Positions 32,107 to 41,839 of a stretch of DNA of 64,000 bases are shown here, piece after piece. The notes beneath the pieces were generated by a model, which did not search any database, had not been told where the DNA came from, and was given only the letters and a program-made list of their open reading frames with translations. The DNA is from Paenibacillus caseinilyticus (GTDB lineage: Bacteria > Bacillota > Bacilli > Paenibacillales > NBRC-103111). The stretch spans positions 549,440 to 613,439 of the forward strand of contig NZ_JAQAGY010000002.1 of NCBI RefSeq assembly GCF_027533645.1, given 5' to 3'. How positions within the stretch are numbered: position 1 is the stretch's first letter; every line of letters begins with the position of its first letter. The translations under genes and the position numbers were made by a program.

Positions 32107-33150
32107 ATGGAAAACAAGCAGGTGGATCGGCTGGGCTCGATTCTTGCCAAATACTTTACTAATGGGTCGTGGGTTGTCGAGGAAAAAGAGAGCGGTATCA
32201 ATAATACGACCCGATACGTACAAGCGGAGGGGAAGACGTTCGTCTTACGAATCTATGAGAATCATGCGGAACCCGAGAAAGTAGCCTTCGAGCATGCGGT
32301 GCTGGAGGCGCTGGGGAAGGCGGAACTAAATTTTGGCATCCCTCAGCCGTACCCTTCTGAAGAGGGGGGAACCTGGGTGACTGCGGACGACGGCAAGCTT
32401 GCCGTACTCTTTCGTTATATGGAAGGGGAGCGGGCGAATTTGGAGGAACCGGGGATGGCAGCATCGGCCGGGGAAACGGTAGGCCGGCTTGTCGGCGCAC
32501 TAAGCGGGGTGGAGATTGCGGCCCCTCCCGCTTACGAGCCATATTATGACATCTACCATGTACATCCGCTCGTTACCCGGGAACGGTTAGGGGAGTGGCT
32601 GGAGGAGATGTCCGGCCGGGGCTTCAGTGCGGAAGCGGATCAGGTGCGGACCGCGCTGCAGGAACTGGAGCGCGACCTGCCGGAGCTCCAGGGACAGCTT
32701 CCCGTGCAGCTGGTCCACTCCGACATCGTGTACGGTAATATGCTGGCCTCCGGCGGGCGGATCTCCGCGGTGCTCGACTTCGAGTTCGTCACGCCCGATT
32801 GGCGCGCGATGGAGCTCGCCGTCCTGCTCAGCGAGCTCTTCCCGCCGGAGTCGCTGGATCCGGCGGTTCCGGAGGCAGAGGAGCGCTGCTGGCGTGCGGC
32901 AGAGCAAGCCCTGAAGGGCTATGGCCGGGCTGCGGCGCTGACTGCAGCGGAGATTGCGGCACTGCCCCGGCTGATGCTGCTTCGCCGCCTGGTTCTTGTT
33001 CCGCATTTTCTCGGCCGCTATCTGGCAGGAGTCGAGGGAGAAGAGCGCGCGCTGCATTATTTGACGAGCTTCGCCAAAGTCAGCCGCCTGATCGGCGAAC
33101 AAGGGCCTCGTCTAGGGGCGATTGCGGAGCGTTATATTCGAAAGGAGTAA
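32107..33150 (+). CDS. Aminoglycoside phosphotransferase/homoserine kinase-like protein
   Basis: 347 residues with a kinase-like fold. KTFVLRIYENHAEPEKVAFE carries the ATP-binding Lys/Glu region, VHSDIVYGNML (His204, Asp206, Asn211) the Brenner motif and VLDFEF (Asp224) the metal site. The order fits APH/ThrB2/choline-kinase-like enzymes that phosphorylate a small hydroxyl substrate. HSD instead of the usual HGD is within family variation. The substrate is unknown. It is followed by yfhH after 6 bases, as a two-gene operon. Confidence 0.78.
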   Translation: MENKQVDRLGSILAKYFTNGSWVVEEKESGINNTTRYVQAEGKTFVLRIYENHAEPEKVAFEHAVLEALGKAELNFGIPQPYPSEEGGTWVTADDGKLAVLFRYMEGERANLEEPGMAASAGETVGRLVGALSGVEIAAPPAYEPYYDIYHVHPLVTRERLGEWLEEMSGRGFSAEADQVRTALQELERDLPELQGQLPVQLVHSDIVYGNMLASGGRISAVLDFEFVTPDWRAMELAVLLSELFPPESLDPAVPEAEERCWRAAEQALKGYGRAAALTAAEIAALPRLMLLRRLVLVPHFLGRYLAGVEGEERALHYLTSFAKVSRLIGEQGPRLGAIAERYIRKE

Positions 33151-33156
33151 GAAGAC

Positions 33157-33456
33157 ATGAAGAAATTATATAGTCAAATGACGCCGGAAGAGCTTCAAGA
33201 TGAACTGACCGGGCTGCGGGAAGCCATGGATCGGGCTGAATTTCCAAGCCAAAAGTCGGTGCTTCAAAGCAAATATGCGGCAGCGCTGTCTTACACCCTG
33301 GATCCAGCGGATTTTCCGCCGGGCATCTACAAGGTGGAGCATGTGCAGCTGCCGTTTCATGTGGTATACCTTAACGGAATCATGGCGTGGGGAACCTTGG
33401 ACGGCAAAGAAGAGGCGAGCTATCCGATCTCGCTGCTCACCCCGCTCCGGCCCTAG
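33157..33456 (+). CDS. yfhH: YfhH-like protein (DUF1811)
   Basis: 99 residues with the YfhH opening KLYSQMTPEELQDELTGL, a central YTLDPADFPPGIYKVE and the end YLNGIMAWGTLDG...YPISLL. Length and motif order match Bacillus subtilis YfhH, a conserved small protein of unknown function with an SH3-like C-terminal barrel. It is co-transcribed with the upstream kinase-like gene. Confidence 0.85.
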   Translation: MKKLYSQMTPEELQDELTGLREAMDRAEFPSQKSVLQSKYAAALSYTLDPADFPPGIYKVEHVQLPFHVVYLNGIMAWGTLDGKEEASYPISLLTPLRP

Positions 33457-33496
33457 TCTGCGCCGGAAAAAAACTTTAGTTTAAAGCCCTCGTGGT

Positions 33497-34219
33497 TTAG
33501 ATGCGGCACATTTCCAACGGACAGTTCTCGCACTGGCAGATGTCCCGCAGATATGCGATGTTTTTGACGATGGTGTATCCGCCCTCGAGTGTGACGACAT
33601 CGGCTTTCTTGAGGTCGCTGAGCATCCGGTTCACGCTCTCCCGGGTGGATCCGATCATCTCGGCGAGCTCGGTATTCGTCACCTTGCGGGTGATCCGGAT
33701 GTGGCTGCCTTGGGGCTCTCCGTACGAATTGCACAGCCGGATCAGGGTGGAGCAGAGCGCCCCCGGTTTGCCGAACATCATAAGATCGCGGAATTTGGTC
33801 TGGGTCATCCGGTGCATGAGCCCCATCCATTTCATGAATTCCACGGCGAGATCCCCGTGCTGCCACAGGAGGGTGTCCAGATCCTTTTGCTGAATGGCGC
33901 CTAACGTGCAGTTCTCGAGCGCTTCGGCGTTGAAGCTGTTCAGGGAGGCCTGGAACGGGTCAAGCTGCCCGAATAGATCGCCGTCCCCATGCGTATAGAG
34001 GATGAACTGTTTGCCTTCGCCGTTATCCTTCGTGATGCGCACACTGCCGCTTTTGATATAGTAGAGCTTGTCGGCCGGATCGCCCTCCCAGAAGAGGTGC
34101 TCTCCGGCCTTTACGTTCATCTCATACATCGTCGCTTTGAGCCGGTCCAGATTCTCATCCGAGAAGCAATCCGAGTTCGCTTTATGGCGTACGGCTCCGC
34201 CGCTTTTGTGATCTGTCAT
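33497..34219 (-). CDS. fnr: Fnr, anaerobic Crp-family regulator with C-terminal FeS cysteines
   Basis: 240 residues. The cyclic-nucleotide-like sensor domain has GEHLFWEGDPADKLYYIKSG, followed by a dimer helix and the Crp helix-turn-helix VTNTELAEMIGSTRESVNRM. The last 13 residues hold Cys228, Cys230, Cys233 and Cys238 (CQCENCPLEMC), the Bacillus-type cluster site at the C-terminus rather than the N-terminal site of E. coli FNR. It should activate nitrate/nitrite and fermentation genes without oxygen. A near-consensus Fnr site lies 84 bases upstream of its start. Confidence 0.88.
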   Translation of the reverse strand: MTDHKSGGAVRHKANSDCFSDENLDRLKATMYEMNVKAGEHLFWEGDPADKLYYIKSGSVRITKDNGEGKQFILYTHGDGDLFGQLDPFQASLNSFNAEALENCTLGAIQQKDLDTLLWQHGDLAVEFMKWMGLMHRMTQTKFRDLMMFGKPGALCSTLIRLCNSYGEPQGSHIRITRKVTNTELAEMIGSTRESVNRMLSDLKKADVVTLEGGYTIVKNIAYLRDICQCENCPLEMCRI

Positions 34220-34302
34220 ATCCGCACCCTCCTACGGCATCCCCTTGGTCCATCCATGCTGTCTTTCTTCTTCTTAAGATACCCCAAGAGCCCCCGTCTT
34301 GA

Positions 34303-34318
34303 TGTGACGGTTATCACG
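34303..34318. promoter_or_regulatory. Candidate Fnr box between fnr and the MobA-like gene
   Basis: TGTGA-CGGTTA-TCACG matches the Bacillus Fnr/Crp consensus TGTGA-N6-TCACA at 9 of 10 positions. It is placed to control divergent fnr and MobA-like genes. Confidence 0.6.
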
Positions 34319-34425
34319 TCCGGCGAAGATTTCCTGCAGCAGCTGTGATTGTTGTAACAGGCAGCGGACGGCAAAGGCGGTATAGTGAGGGTAAGAATTC
34401 AACTTGCGGAGGGGGAATTGGCAGA

Positions 34426-35052
34426 ATGCTGACAGGCGTGATCCTGGCTGGAGGCGAGGTACGGCGGTTAAGGGGAATGGAGATCGGCCTGCTGCCGTAC
34501 GGAGAGACTACCATGATAGATCAGCAGCTGAAAGCGATGGAGTCCTGCTGCAGCGAACTGATACTGGTCACGGACCAGCCGCGGCGCTATCTCGAGCATG
34601 TCCCGAGAAGCGTACGGGTTCTCTCCGATTATTATGAAAGCCGGGGACCCTTGGGCGGTCTGCATGCGGCCGTAGCCTTGGCCCAGAATGAGGCGGTTTG
34701 GGTGACGGGGGCTCATATGCCCTGCGTGTCGCCGGAGGTTGCCTCCCGTCTATTCGGTCGAATGAGGGAGGAGGGAAGCCACGCTTGTCTGCCGGAGGTG
34801 GAGGGAGAAGCGGCTGCCCTGCACGGCGTGTTCTCGGTTCGCTGCCTTAGTGTGCTCGAAGAAATGCTGCAGAAAGATGCCCAGGGTCAATCCCGGCCTG
34901 ACTGGCAAACGCTGCTCTCCAGACTTCAGGTATCGACTATGGCGGAGACGGAGCTTGCCGCAGCCGGCATCCCTCCGGGCTATGCCTTGAGGGTGCGGCG
35001 TGCCGAAGAATATTGGAGGGCACTGGCACAGGACGGAGCTTCCAGACAGTAG
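34426..35052 (+). CDS. MobA-like nucleotidyltransferase, divergent
   Basis: 208 residues from ATG 34426, preceded by GGAGGGGG. VILAGGEVRRLRG starts the NTP-transferase fold, and PLGGLHAAVALAQNEAVWVT plus HMPCVSPEV follow the MobA pattern for molybdopterin guanylyltransferases. The usual DKALLP after the glycine-rich loop reads MEIGLLP here, so the conserved lysine is missing. Placement next to fnr and an Fnr box suggests a link to nitrate respiration cofactors, but catalysis is uncertain. Confidence 0.68.
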   Translation: MLTGVILAGGEVRRLRGMEIGLLPYGETTMIDQQLKAMESCCSELILVTDQPRRYLEHVPRSVRVLSDYYESRGPLGGLHAAVALAQNEAVWVTGAHMPCVSPEVASRLFGRMREEGSHACLPEVEGEAAALHGVFSVRCLSVLEEMLQKDAQGQSRPDWQTLLSRLQVSTMAETELAAAGIPPGYALRVRRAEEYWRALAQDGASRQ

Positions 35053-35123
35053 TGGCGGATTAGGAGACGATGGAAGGGATAGAATCGGGCCGGGATTCCG
35101 ATGCTATTGCCGAGGTGATGTCG

Positions 35124-35651
35124 ATGAACCGGGCGTTATGGACGTCCATTGCCGGAATCGGTGCCGCGCAGGCACTGAAGATCCCGATGCAGATTCACCA
35201 GGCGGGCTACTTCGATTGGAAGGAGTTGTTCCGCACGGGCGGGATGCCGAGCTCCCATTCCGCTGCAGTCGTATCACTAGCTACGTATGTGGGCCTGAAG
35301 AAGGGCTTTGCCTCCATTCCGTTCGCATTGTCGACGATTCTCAGTCTCATCGTCATGTACGATGCGATGGGGATCCGCCGGCATGCCGGCCTGATCGCCG
35401 AGGAAGTCAATGAGATCGGGGAAGCGCTGGTCAAGCTGAGCAGTCCCGCATTGCGGGAGCCGGGCGATGAGCCCAAGAAAGAACTGGAAGAACGCTTAGG
35501 GCACCTGCCCGAAGAAGTGCTCGGAGGTGCCCTGCTCGGCATGGCTGTAGGCTGGCTCAGTTATGCTTCCGAACGCCGCAATGAGCCTCTGCAGCAGGCG
35601 GCGGAGCTGTGGAACGGCATTATACGGAAATCGTTGGCCGGCTTGTCGTAA
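35124..35651 (+). CDS. Divergent PAP2 family membrane protein (YuiD-like)
   Basis: 175 residues. TGGMPSSHSAAVVSLATYVG and DAMGIRRHAG are the two signature segments of the DUF212/divergent PAP2 family, with several membrane helices. ATG 35124 is preferred because the sequence then aligns with YuiD from its first residues and GAGGTG lies 6 bases before it; ATG 35070 is an alternative. It overlaps the convergent kinase gene by 32 bases. Proposed roles in the family involve lipid phosphate chemistry. Confidence 0.8.
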   Translation: MNRALWTSIAGIGAAQALKIPMQIHQAGYFDWKELFRTGGMPSSHSAAVVSLATYVGLKKGFASIPFALSTILSLIVMYDAMGIRRHAGLIAEEVNEIGEALVKLSSPALREPGDEPKKELEERLGHLPEEVLGGALLGMAVGWLSYASERRNEPLQQAAELWNGIIRKSLAGLS

Positions 35652-37260
35652 TCAGAGGCCTGGAAGACGGTTCTTCCGCTTCGGTCAGCGGGAGAGTAAT
35701 GGTGAACTTGGTGCCAAGGCCCTGTACGCTTTCGACTTCAATGACACCCTCATGGTCCTGGACAATTTTGTGGCAGATCGACAAGCCAAGCCCGGTACCC
35801 GAATCTTTGGTCGTATAAAAAGGAATGAAAATTTTATCGAGTTCCGTATCGGGTATGCCTTTGCCGTTGTCTGCAATTTCGATGACGGCCATCCCGTCAC
35901 GGACACCGAGTATAATATCGACGAAGCCCTGCTCAGGCATCGCTTCGTAAGCATTCTTCACGAGATTGAGCAGCAGCTGCAGCATTTTGTCCTGGTCCAT
36001 CAGCATGTGGAGCTCGTCTTCCCCATGGACAAAACGGATCTCGTGGCCCAGCCGGGTCGATTCCGATTCGAGAAGTTGAATGATGCGGTTGATACAGCCG
36101 GTAATGGACTGGATTTTGTACTGCGTGACATGGGGCCGGGAGAATTGAAGGAATTCGGCCGTGAGCATGCTCATACGGTTGATTTCGTCCATAATCAGGT
36201 CATACCACGGTTCTACGTTGTAATTCCCCGCTTTGGAGATCTGCAGGAACCCTTTGACCGTCGTTAAGGGATTGCGGATTTCATGGGCCATCCCCGAAGC
36301 CAGCTCTCCCACGACTCGAAGCTTCTCGCTTCGCAGCATATGTTCCTCCCGCTTCAGCCAGCTGTCCCGTTTCATGAGATACAGATTGTGTTCGGCGACC
36401 AGAATCAGGTCGTCTTTGTGTCGTCCTTCCTGCGGATAGCAGGCCATGCCGAAATTGACCTCGATCGCCGCGAGTCTCGGGAATTCGGAGGAGAGCAGCT
36501 GGGTCATCCGCTGATGACTCTCTTCGACATCCTCCGTCCGTACCACCAGCGCGAATTCGTCGCCGCCGTACCGGGAGATCAGGGAAGCGTCGGGGAACAT
36601 GATGCGCAGCAGCTGGGCAGCCTGCTTCAAGATCCGGTTAACGCCTTGGAAGCCGTTCGTCGTATTCAGGGATTTGAGGTCTTTGCAGTCGATGAGCACG
36701 AGGATGAACGGATGGCCAGCCCCTGCGAGGAGCTCGAGCTGTTTGTGGAATTCCTGGAAGTTATAGAGTCCGGTGAGGGCGTCATGGGTGCTGAGATGCT
36801 TCTTCTCATTGCTCAGGCGCTGTTTTTGCCTCTCGATGTCGTGGACATACGTACGGAACAAAAAGGATAGCAGCAGGCAGCTGACCGCGGTAAACACGAT
36901 AGGAACGGCGGAATCATATCCTCCCGGGGGGTTGTGAATCAGTGTGATGGCGGTGAAAGCCGTGATGAGGCCGCTGTTGACCAGGAGAGCGACCCAGAGC
37001 CGGTGGAACCGGTAAGCGAGCAGGCTCATGTGGAGGTAATACAGGATGAGGATCCAGCCTGATGCGCTGAAGTAATGAAAGGTGACGAGCAGGGACAACT
37101 GCAGGGCCCGCTCCGGCAGACTCGGCAGCGTTTTCAGAAGAGAGAGGGTATAGGCTGCCGCCGCGAGCAATAACAGCAGGGGTTGGGGCGATTGGTGATA
37201 ATAAAGAGAAGACAGACAGACGGCACCTGTGTAAATGAAGAAGATCCAGTTTACATTCAT
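35620..37260 (-). CDS. Membrane sensor: GGDEF domain fused to histidine kinase
   Basis: 546 residues. Five or six N-terminal helices (residues 5-140) are followed by a GGDEF domain with intact GGDEF at 232-236. HisKA follows with the phospho-acceptor His326 (GMAHEIRNPLTTVKG), then HATPase with NLVKNAYEAM, ADNGKGIP and GTGLGLSI. The upstream cyclase metal/substrate motif reads DCKDLKSLNT, lacking the final Asp of the usual NxxD pattern, so cyclase activity is doubtful. The layout resembles sporulation-type kinases. ATG 37260 is chosen because GGAG precedes it. No regulator is adjacent. Confidence 0.85.
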   Translation of the reverse strand: MNVNWIFFIYTGAVCLSSLYYHQSPQPLLLLLAAAAYTLSLLKTLPSLPERALQLSLLVTFHYFSASGWILILYYLHMSLLAYRFHRLWVALLVNSGLITAFTAITLIHNPPGGYDSAVPIVFTAVSCLLLSFLFRTYVHDIERQKQRLSNEKKHLSTHDALTGLYNFQEFHKQLELLAGAGHPFILVLIDCKDLKSLNTTNGFQGVNRILKQAAQLLRIMFPDASLISRYGGDEFALVVRTEDVEESHQRMTQLLSSEFPRLAAIEVNFGMACYPQEGRHKDDLILVAEHNLYLMKRDSWLKREEHMLRSEKLRVVGELASGMAHEIRNPLTTVKGFLQISKAGNYNVEPWYDLIMDEINRMSMLTAEFLQFSRPHVTQYKIQSITGCINRIIQLLESESTRLGHEIRFVHGEDELHMLMDQDKMLQLLLNLVKNAYEAMPEQGFVDIILGVRDGMAVIEIADNGKGIPDTELDKIFIPFYTTKDSGTGLGLSICHKIVQDHEGVIEVESVQGLGTKFTITLPLTEAEEPSSRPLITTSRPTISV

Positions 37261-37470
37261 TTGGTACTCCAACTCCCGGTGTTGTGTTTTCTTTGAACGC
37301 GTCGATGGACCGTGCTGGTACGCAGCCCGCTGATTGGGAGTGGGAAAATTCTCTTGTTGTCTGTGCGGCCGTACCTTGTTCTTCAAAAGTTCTGTACGGA
37401 GCGGCGAATTCCTGCCCGCATCTCCCTGTCAAGCACTTTCTTTTTTTGTTGGAAAAGGGGGAGGAAAACG

Positions 37471-37498
37471 AAAAAACTGCGTGCCGTCAGGCACGCAG
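37471..37498 (-). terminator. Terminator of the chemoreceptor gene
   Basis: Perfect 9-bp stem CTGCGTGCC / GGCACGCAG with a 4-base loop, followed by TTTTTT on the minus strand. Confidence 0.9.
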
Positions 37499-37525
37499 GG
37501 GGCGCAAGCTAATCTGCAATAAAGA

Positions 37526-39229
37526 TTAAACGTGGAAACGGGAGAGCGTGTGCTGCAGCTCCTCGGCCAATCCGGCGAGGGAGCGGGCAGAACTTGCGAC
37601 TTCTTCCATCGTGGAGAGCTGCTCTTCGCTCGCGGCTGTCGTCTGCTGGATGCTGGCGGCACCCTGCTCCGACACGCTGCTCACTTGTTCCATGGCACCG
37701 GTGATATTCGCGGATTCGGCTGCAGCCGAACGGATAGCGGCTTCTACGGCCAGCACCTTGCCGCTCACATGGCGGATTGCTTCTTCGATGGAACGGAATG
37801 CGTGAGACACCTCACCGCTCTGCTTCACGCCTTGTTCGACGCGCTCGGCACCGCGGTGCATGGATTCGACCGCTTGCTGGCTCTCCTGCTGTACGCCGGT
37901 GATGATGTCTGCAATCTGTTTGGACGATTGGGAAGTGGCGTCGGCTAGCTTCCGGATCTCTTCGGCTACCACGGCAAACCCTCGTCCGGCTTCACCGGCC
38001 CGCGAAGCTTCAATAGAAGCGTTCAACGCGAGCAGATTGGTCTGTCTGGCAATTTCATTGATCGTCGTAACGAACGTGCCGATATGTTCCGTGCGTTCGC
38101 CAAGGCTGAGGATCCTCTCCTGCGTCTCCGAGACGCTGCTCTCGATCTCGCCCATCTGGCGGAGAATGGAGCTTACCGCATGCACGCCTTGTTCCGTGGC
38201 GGCGGAGGCGGTGCCTACAAGACGCGTCATCTCGGAGCCGTTCTGTTCGATATCCGAGAATTTGCTGCCCATGGCTTCTACGGACTGGGATGCCATGTGA
38301 ACGGTACGTACCTGCGTGTCGAAGCCGCCGGCCATTTGATTCGTGGCTGCAGCGATCTGCTCCGAGGCACGGACGGTCTGCTCGCTGCTCGCGGTCAATT
38401 CCTCCGAAGAGGCGGACAGCGTCATCGCCTGATCGCTGATTTTCATAACGAGATCCCGAAGCCCGCGGGCCATGGCATTGAAGGAGAGGGTCAACTGCCC
38501 GATCTCATCCTTGGAATCGTAGCTGCCCTGCACAGTCAGGTTGCCGCTCTCCGCTTGGGCCATCAGCTCCTGCATGGAACGCAAGGGGCGGGTGATCAGA
38601 CGGGAGATGTAGAATCCGGCTGCAAGGAACAGAATCGTGGCAAGGATGATGACGGTCAGATTGATGCGTTGAGCGACGCTGGACGTTGCCATCGTATGCA
38701 TGTTGTTGGCTTCGGCATCCTTCTGCAGTACGGTCGTAAGGCTGCTCAGCACACTGTTGAGCTGCTCGCGAAGCGAAGATGTTTCCCGGGCGAAAATCGC
38801 ATAGGCCTCCGTATTGCGGTTCTCCATGGCAAGATCGGAGACTTTGGTCGACGATTCCATATACTTTGGCAGCTGGCTCTTATAGTCTTCGAGAAGCTTC
38901 CGCTGCTCGTCGTTCTTTAGCATGTTCTCCAGCTGGGCTGTCGAGTCCGCATTCTTCTTTATCCGGTCTCCGATATCGCTGCTGAGCTCATCGTTCTTCG
39001 CTGTGTCCTGCGTCAGCATAAGTTCCAGCAGGGACGATTCGATGGCCTGGTTGTTGATCCGGATCTGGGATAAGGCCGAGACGGCCAGCAGGTTATCGCC
39101 GTACATGGAAGAAGAAGCATGGGACATATCGGCCGTCGTCTTGTAGCCGTATCCGCCGACGCCAATAATGATCAGTACGGACATGGCCGTAATCGTTAGT
39201 AGTTTCGTGCTTACTTTCAGGTTCTTCAT
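37526..39229 (-). CDS. Methyl-accepting chemotaxis protein
   Basis: 567 residues from ATG 39229, with GGAGGATTCAG upstream; more distal in-frame starts lack a ribosome site. TM1 is at about 8-28, followed by a four-helix-bundle ligand domain (30-185), TM2 near 192-212 and a HAMP domain. The long cytoplasmic coiled coil carries the CheA/CheW-binding tip ([35 protein letters not shown]). It senses an unknown signal. A strong terminator isolates it. Confidence 0.92.
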   Translation of the reverse strand: MKNLKVSTKLLTITAMSVLIIIGVGGYGYKTTADMSHASSSMYGDNLLAVSALSQIRINNQAIESSLLELMLTQDTAKNDELSSDIGDRIKKNADSTAQLENMLKNDEQRKLLEDYKSQLPKYMESSTKVSDLAMENRNTEAYAIFARETSSLREQLNSVLSSLTTVLQKDAEANNMHTMATSSVAQRINLTVIILATILFLAAGFYISRLITRPLRSMQELMAQAESGNLTVQGSYDSKDEIGQLTLSFNAMARGLRDLVMKISDQAMTLSASSEELTASSEQTVRASEQIAAATNQMAGGFDTQVRTVHMASQSVEAMGSKFSDIEQNGSEMTRLVGTASAATEQGVHAVSSILRQMGEIESSVSETQERILSLGERTEHIGTFVTTINEIARQTNLLALNASIEASRAGEAGRGFAVVAEEIRKLADATSQSSKQIADIITGVQQESQQAVESMHRGAERVEQGVKQSGEVSHAFRSIEEAIRHVSGKVLAVEAAIRSAAAESANITGAMEQVSSVSEQGAASIQQTTAASEEQLSTMEEVASSARSLAGLAEELQHTLSRFHV

Positions 39230-39476
39230 CTGAATCCTCCTGATGTCTTGTTTGGAATGAGGGCGAAAACACCGGTTGGCTCTTTCTTGATATCCGGCTG
39301 CTGAAGTAAGCCGCATCAAGTCACGAATATGTATATCGTCGGTGGAGGAGGCCGGATGAAGGCCTGGAGTCAGGGAGTAATTGGCCTGGGAGGAACAGCC
39401 TCCCGGATGTCTGTCAAGGAGTGCCGAATAACCAAGGAGACCTCAGCGCCGAACGGCAGGGAAGGTTTGCGACAAG

Positions 39477-39515
39477 CCAAAAAGCAGCCGGAAAGGGGAT
39501 GCCTTTCGGGCTGCT
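39477..39515 (-). terminator. Terminator of the DUF3892 gene
   Basis: On the minus strand AGCAGCC-CGAAAGG pairs with CCTTTC-CGGCTGCT, followed by TTTTGGC. Confidence 0.75.
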
Positions 39516-39541
39516 CGTGCGGGCCGGTGCATGATGTAGTA

Positions 39542-39775
39542 TTAGAATCCCGGCAGGTTATCGAGATTGTTGCTTGGGTCTCCATCCGCATTCGAGCGCA
39601 GATGCTCGTCGCCGTCGCGGCCGCGGAATACGTTCACATTCTCGATCTGTCCGTTCTTCGCCATCGCTTGGGCCTCCAAGTAGTCGACCACCTGGCCGCT
39701 GGAGAGCTTGAGCTCAACGATGTCGCCGTCGCCATTCTTGCGTACGGCAACTACTTGTTCTCTCTGGGTATTCAT
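39542..39775 (-). CDS. DUF3892 protein
   Basis: 77 residues, ATG 39775 after AGGAGGCG. VVAVRKNGDGDIVELKLSSG and the conserved DYLEAQAMAKNGQIENVNVF, ending GDPSNNLDNLPGF, match the DUF3892 family. These are small proteins of Bacillales with no known function, often encoded alone. A terminator follows. Confidence 0.85.
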   Translation of the reverse strand: MNTQREQVVAVRKNGDGDIVELKLSSGQVVDYLEAQAMAKNGQIENVNVFRGRDGDEHLRSNADGDPSNNLDNLPGF

Positions 39776-39889
39776 TAAGAATCGCCTCCTGTTGGACTAG
39801 GATGCACAGGAAGCGGCGGATTTATCCGGAAAAGCAGGAAAGCAGACAGGGGATGCAGGGGATGGGGCCGCACCTCCAGCGGGAGGCTT

Positions 39890-40801
39890 CTATAAGATCC
39901 GCTGTCCCATCAGGGAGAGGATCAATTCGGCTGCCAGCCGGGCTGTCTTGTTGTCCGTGTCGAGCAGGGGATTCACTTCGACGAATTCGGCAGACCGCAC
40001 AAGCAGGGATTCGTGCAGCATCTCGAGCGCGCAGTGCGCTTCGCGGTAGCTCAGCCCCCCGCGTACGGGGGTGCCGGTGCCGGGGGCTTCGGCCGGGTCC
40101 AGGCTGTCGATATCGAAGGAGACATGAATGCCGTCCGTCCCTGTGCCGGCGATACGTATGGCTTCTTCGGTCACCCGCGAGATCCCGAGCCGATCGATCT
40201 CATGCATCGTGAAGCAGCGGATGCCGAGCGAGCGGATCAGCTCCTTCTCTCCGGGATCGAGCGACCTGGCGCCGATGATTACCGTATGCTGGGGATTGAT
40301 CTTCGGACTGACGCCGCCGATCTTCACAAGCCGGTCATGCCCCAGGCCCAGAGCAGCGGAGAGGGACATCCCGTGAATGTTGCCGGAAGGGCTGCTCTGC
40401 GCCGTATTCAGGTCGGAATGCGCATCGAACCAGATCACGCCGGGACTGTGCAGGTGCGAAGTGAGACCGGCGAGAGTGCCGATGGCGACGCTGTGGTCCC
40501 CGCCGAGCACAAGCGGAAACCTTCCGCGGGAGAGAATACCCCAGACGGCTTCGGCCAGCGACTCGTTCATGCCCGCGACTTCATCCAGGTGGTTCAGCGA
40601 TCCGGGCCCCGCAGCGGGCGCATCTCCCCCGGAGGGGGGGACCGGGAACGGCTGGAGCACCTCGACCTGGAGGCCGAGCCCGCGAAGCCGGCGTTCGAGT
40701 CCCGTCTGGAGGATCGCATGCGGCCCGAGGCGGACGCCCTTGCGTCCGGCACCGAGATCGAAAGGGACACAGAGGACAGAAATATCCTTTACTGCGCTCA
40801 T
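39890..40801 (-). CDS. rocF: Arginase
   Basis: 303 residues, the usual length of Bacillus arginases, which hydrolyse arginine to ornithine and urea. All Mn ligands are visible: His103 in GGDHS (100-104), DAHSD at 126-130 and FDID at 229-232. SGNIHGMSL and GLSYREAH are further family marks. No rocD or rocE lies next to it. Ornithine from this reaction can feed polyamine or proline synthesis; the SpeA-type decarboxylase at 45.2-46.6 kb also uses arginine. Confidence 0.92.
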   Translation of the reverse strand: MSAVKDISVLCVPFDLGAGRKGVRLGPHAILQTGLERRLRGLGLQVEVLQPFPVPPSGGDAPAAGPGSLNHLDEVAGMNESLAEAVWGILSRGRFPLVLGGDHSVAIGTLAGLTSHLHSPGVIWFDAHSDLNTAQSSPSGNIHGMSLSAALGLGHDRLVKIGGVSPKINPQHTVIIGARSLDPGEKELIRSLGIRCFTMHEIDRLGISRVTEEAIRIAGTGTDGIHVSFDIDSLDPAEAPGTGTPVRGGLSYREAHCALEMLHESLLVRSAEFVEVNPLLDTDNKTARLAAELILSLMGQRIL

Positions 40802-41098
40802 GAATCATGACCTCCTGTCAGCTTGATGGACTCCGGGCGGCGAAGAAGCACCCTGCATCCGGACGTTCGCTTCGTTGGCCCGATACTTCAGTGTATTCGG
40901 GTTGTCTGCCGAAAGAGACTCTTTTGGGTGAAGAAGAGGCGCCCGGGGGGCGGAAAGCTTCATAAGCTGTCCCGTGAGCCGCATTATAATCTGACGCTGC
41001 ATGTTATATTATGCGGAGGCAGGGCACGCCAAAGAAGCCCGGTTCATGCGAAGCGGGCTGGCGGGACGAAGCGGGAGAGGCCGGGTCTACTTCCGCGG

Positions 41099-41839
41099 TT
41101 AATCGAACGTATAGGACCGTCCCTGCTCCATGAAGGCCATGCGGCCGGTGCGGCCGATAAAAGAAGGCATGTTGTCCCCGTAATGCATTAGGAACATTCT
41201 CATCTGCAGCGCTTCCGGCAGGGTGAGGAGCTCGTCCAAAGAAGCATGGACGGTGCCGGGAGAGAAGAGCTGGCAGTCGTGAAGAAAATGGCGGATCCCC
41301 TGTGCTTCAAGCGACAGCAGCAGCCCGGCATCGAAGCGCGCATCGGCACTGAAGAACACGGAGTCGTTAAGCACAAGCGAATAGCTGGCCTTGTTCGGGA
41401 TATGGGCGGTCCGCAGCAGCTTCAGAGTCAACCCTTCGAACGGCACGTAAGGAACACCTTCCGCCAAAGGAACGACGTCGAAATAATCCTGAAGCCCGGC
41501 GAGCCCGTCCTCCCGGTTCTCGAGTCCGCCTCGCAGGGAATGGGTCCACAGGATGTCGGCCAAGCTGTCGGCGATGAGCAGTTTGATCCTGCGTTTGTGG
41601 ATATAGAGCAGCTGGAAAGCGAGTTCTTCCAGTCCCCCGATATGATCCGCATGGATGTGGGTAATCAGCACCGCATCCAGGGTATTCATCGAGATGCCAA
41701 GCTCGTGAAGCGCATGCGGAGCGGTAACGCCGCAATCGATGAGAAGGCGGCCGCCGCTGGTGTCCAGGATGGCATTGTTATTGTAATATCTTTTGGCAAA
41801 AGCGCTTCCCGTTCCGATCATCCGGATGGTTAGACTCAC
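41099..41839 (-). CDS. Metallo-beta-lactamase fold hydrolase, RNase Z-like
   Basis: 246 residues. The metal motif HIHADH is at 61-66, with IDCGVTAPHAL before it and SADARFD and LMHYGDN as later metal-binding segments. The overall pattern is that of small RNase Z-like MBL enzymes. The start is taken as GTG 41839, about 8 bases after GGAGGAAAC; extending further upstream runs through low-quality sequence. The substrate is unknown. Confidence 0.8.
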   Translation of the reverse strand: MSLTIRMIGTGSAFAKRYYNNNAILDTSGGRLLIDCGVTAPHALHELGISMNTLDAVLITHIHADHIGGLEELAFQLLYIHKRRIKLLIADSLADILWTHSLRGGLENREDGLAGLQDYFDVVPLAEGVPYVPFEGLTLKLLRTAHIPNKASYSLVLNDSVFFSADARFDAGLLLSLEAQGIRHFLHDCQLFSPGTVHASLDELLTLPEALQMRMFLMHYGDNMPSFIGRTGRMAFMEQGRSYTFD

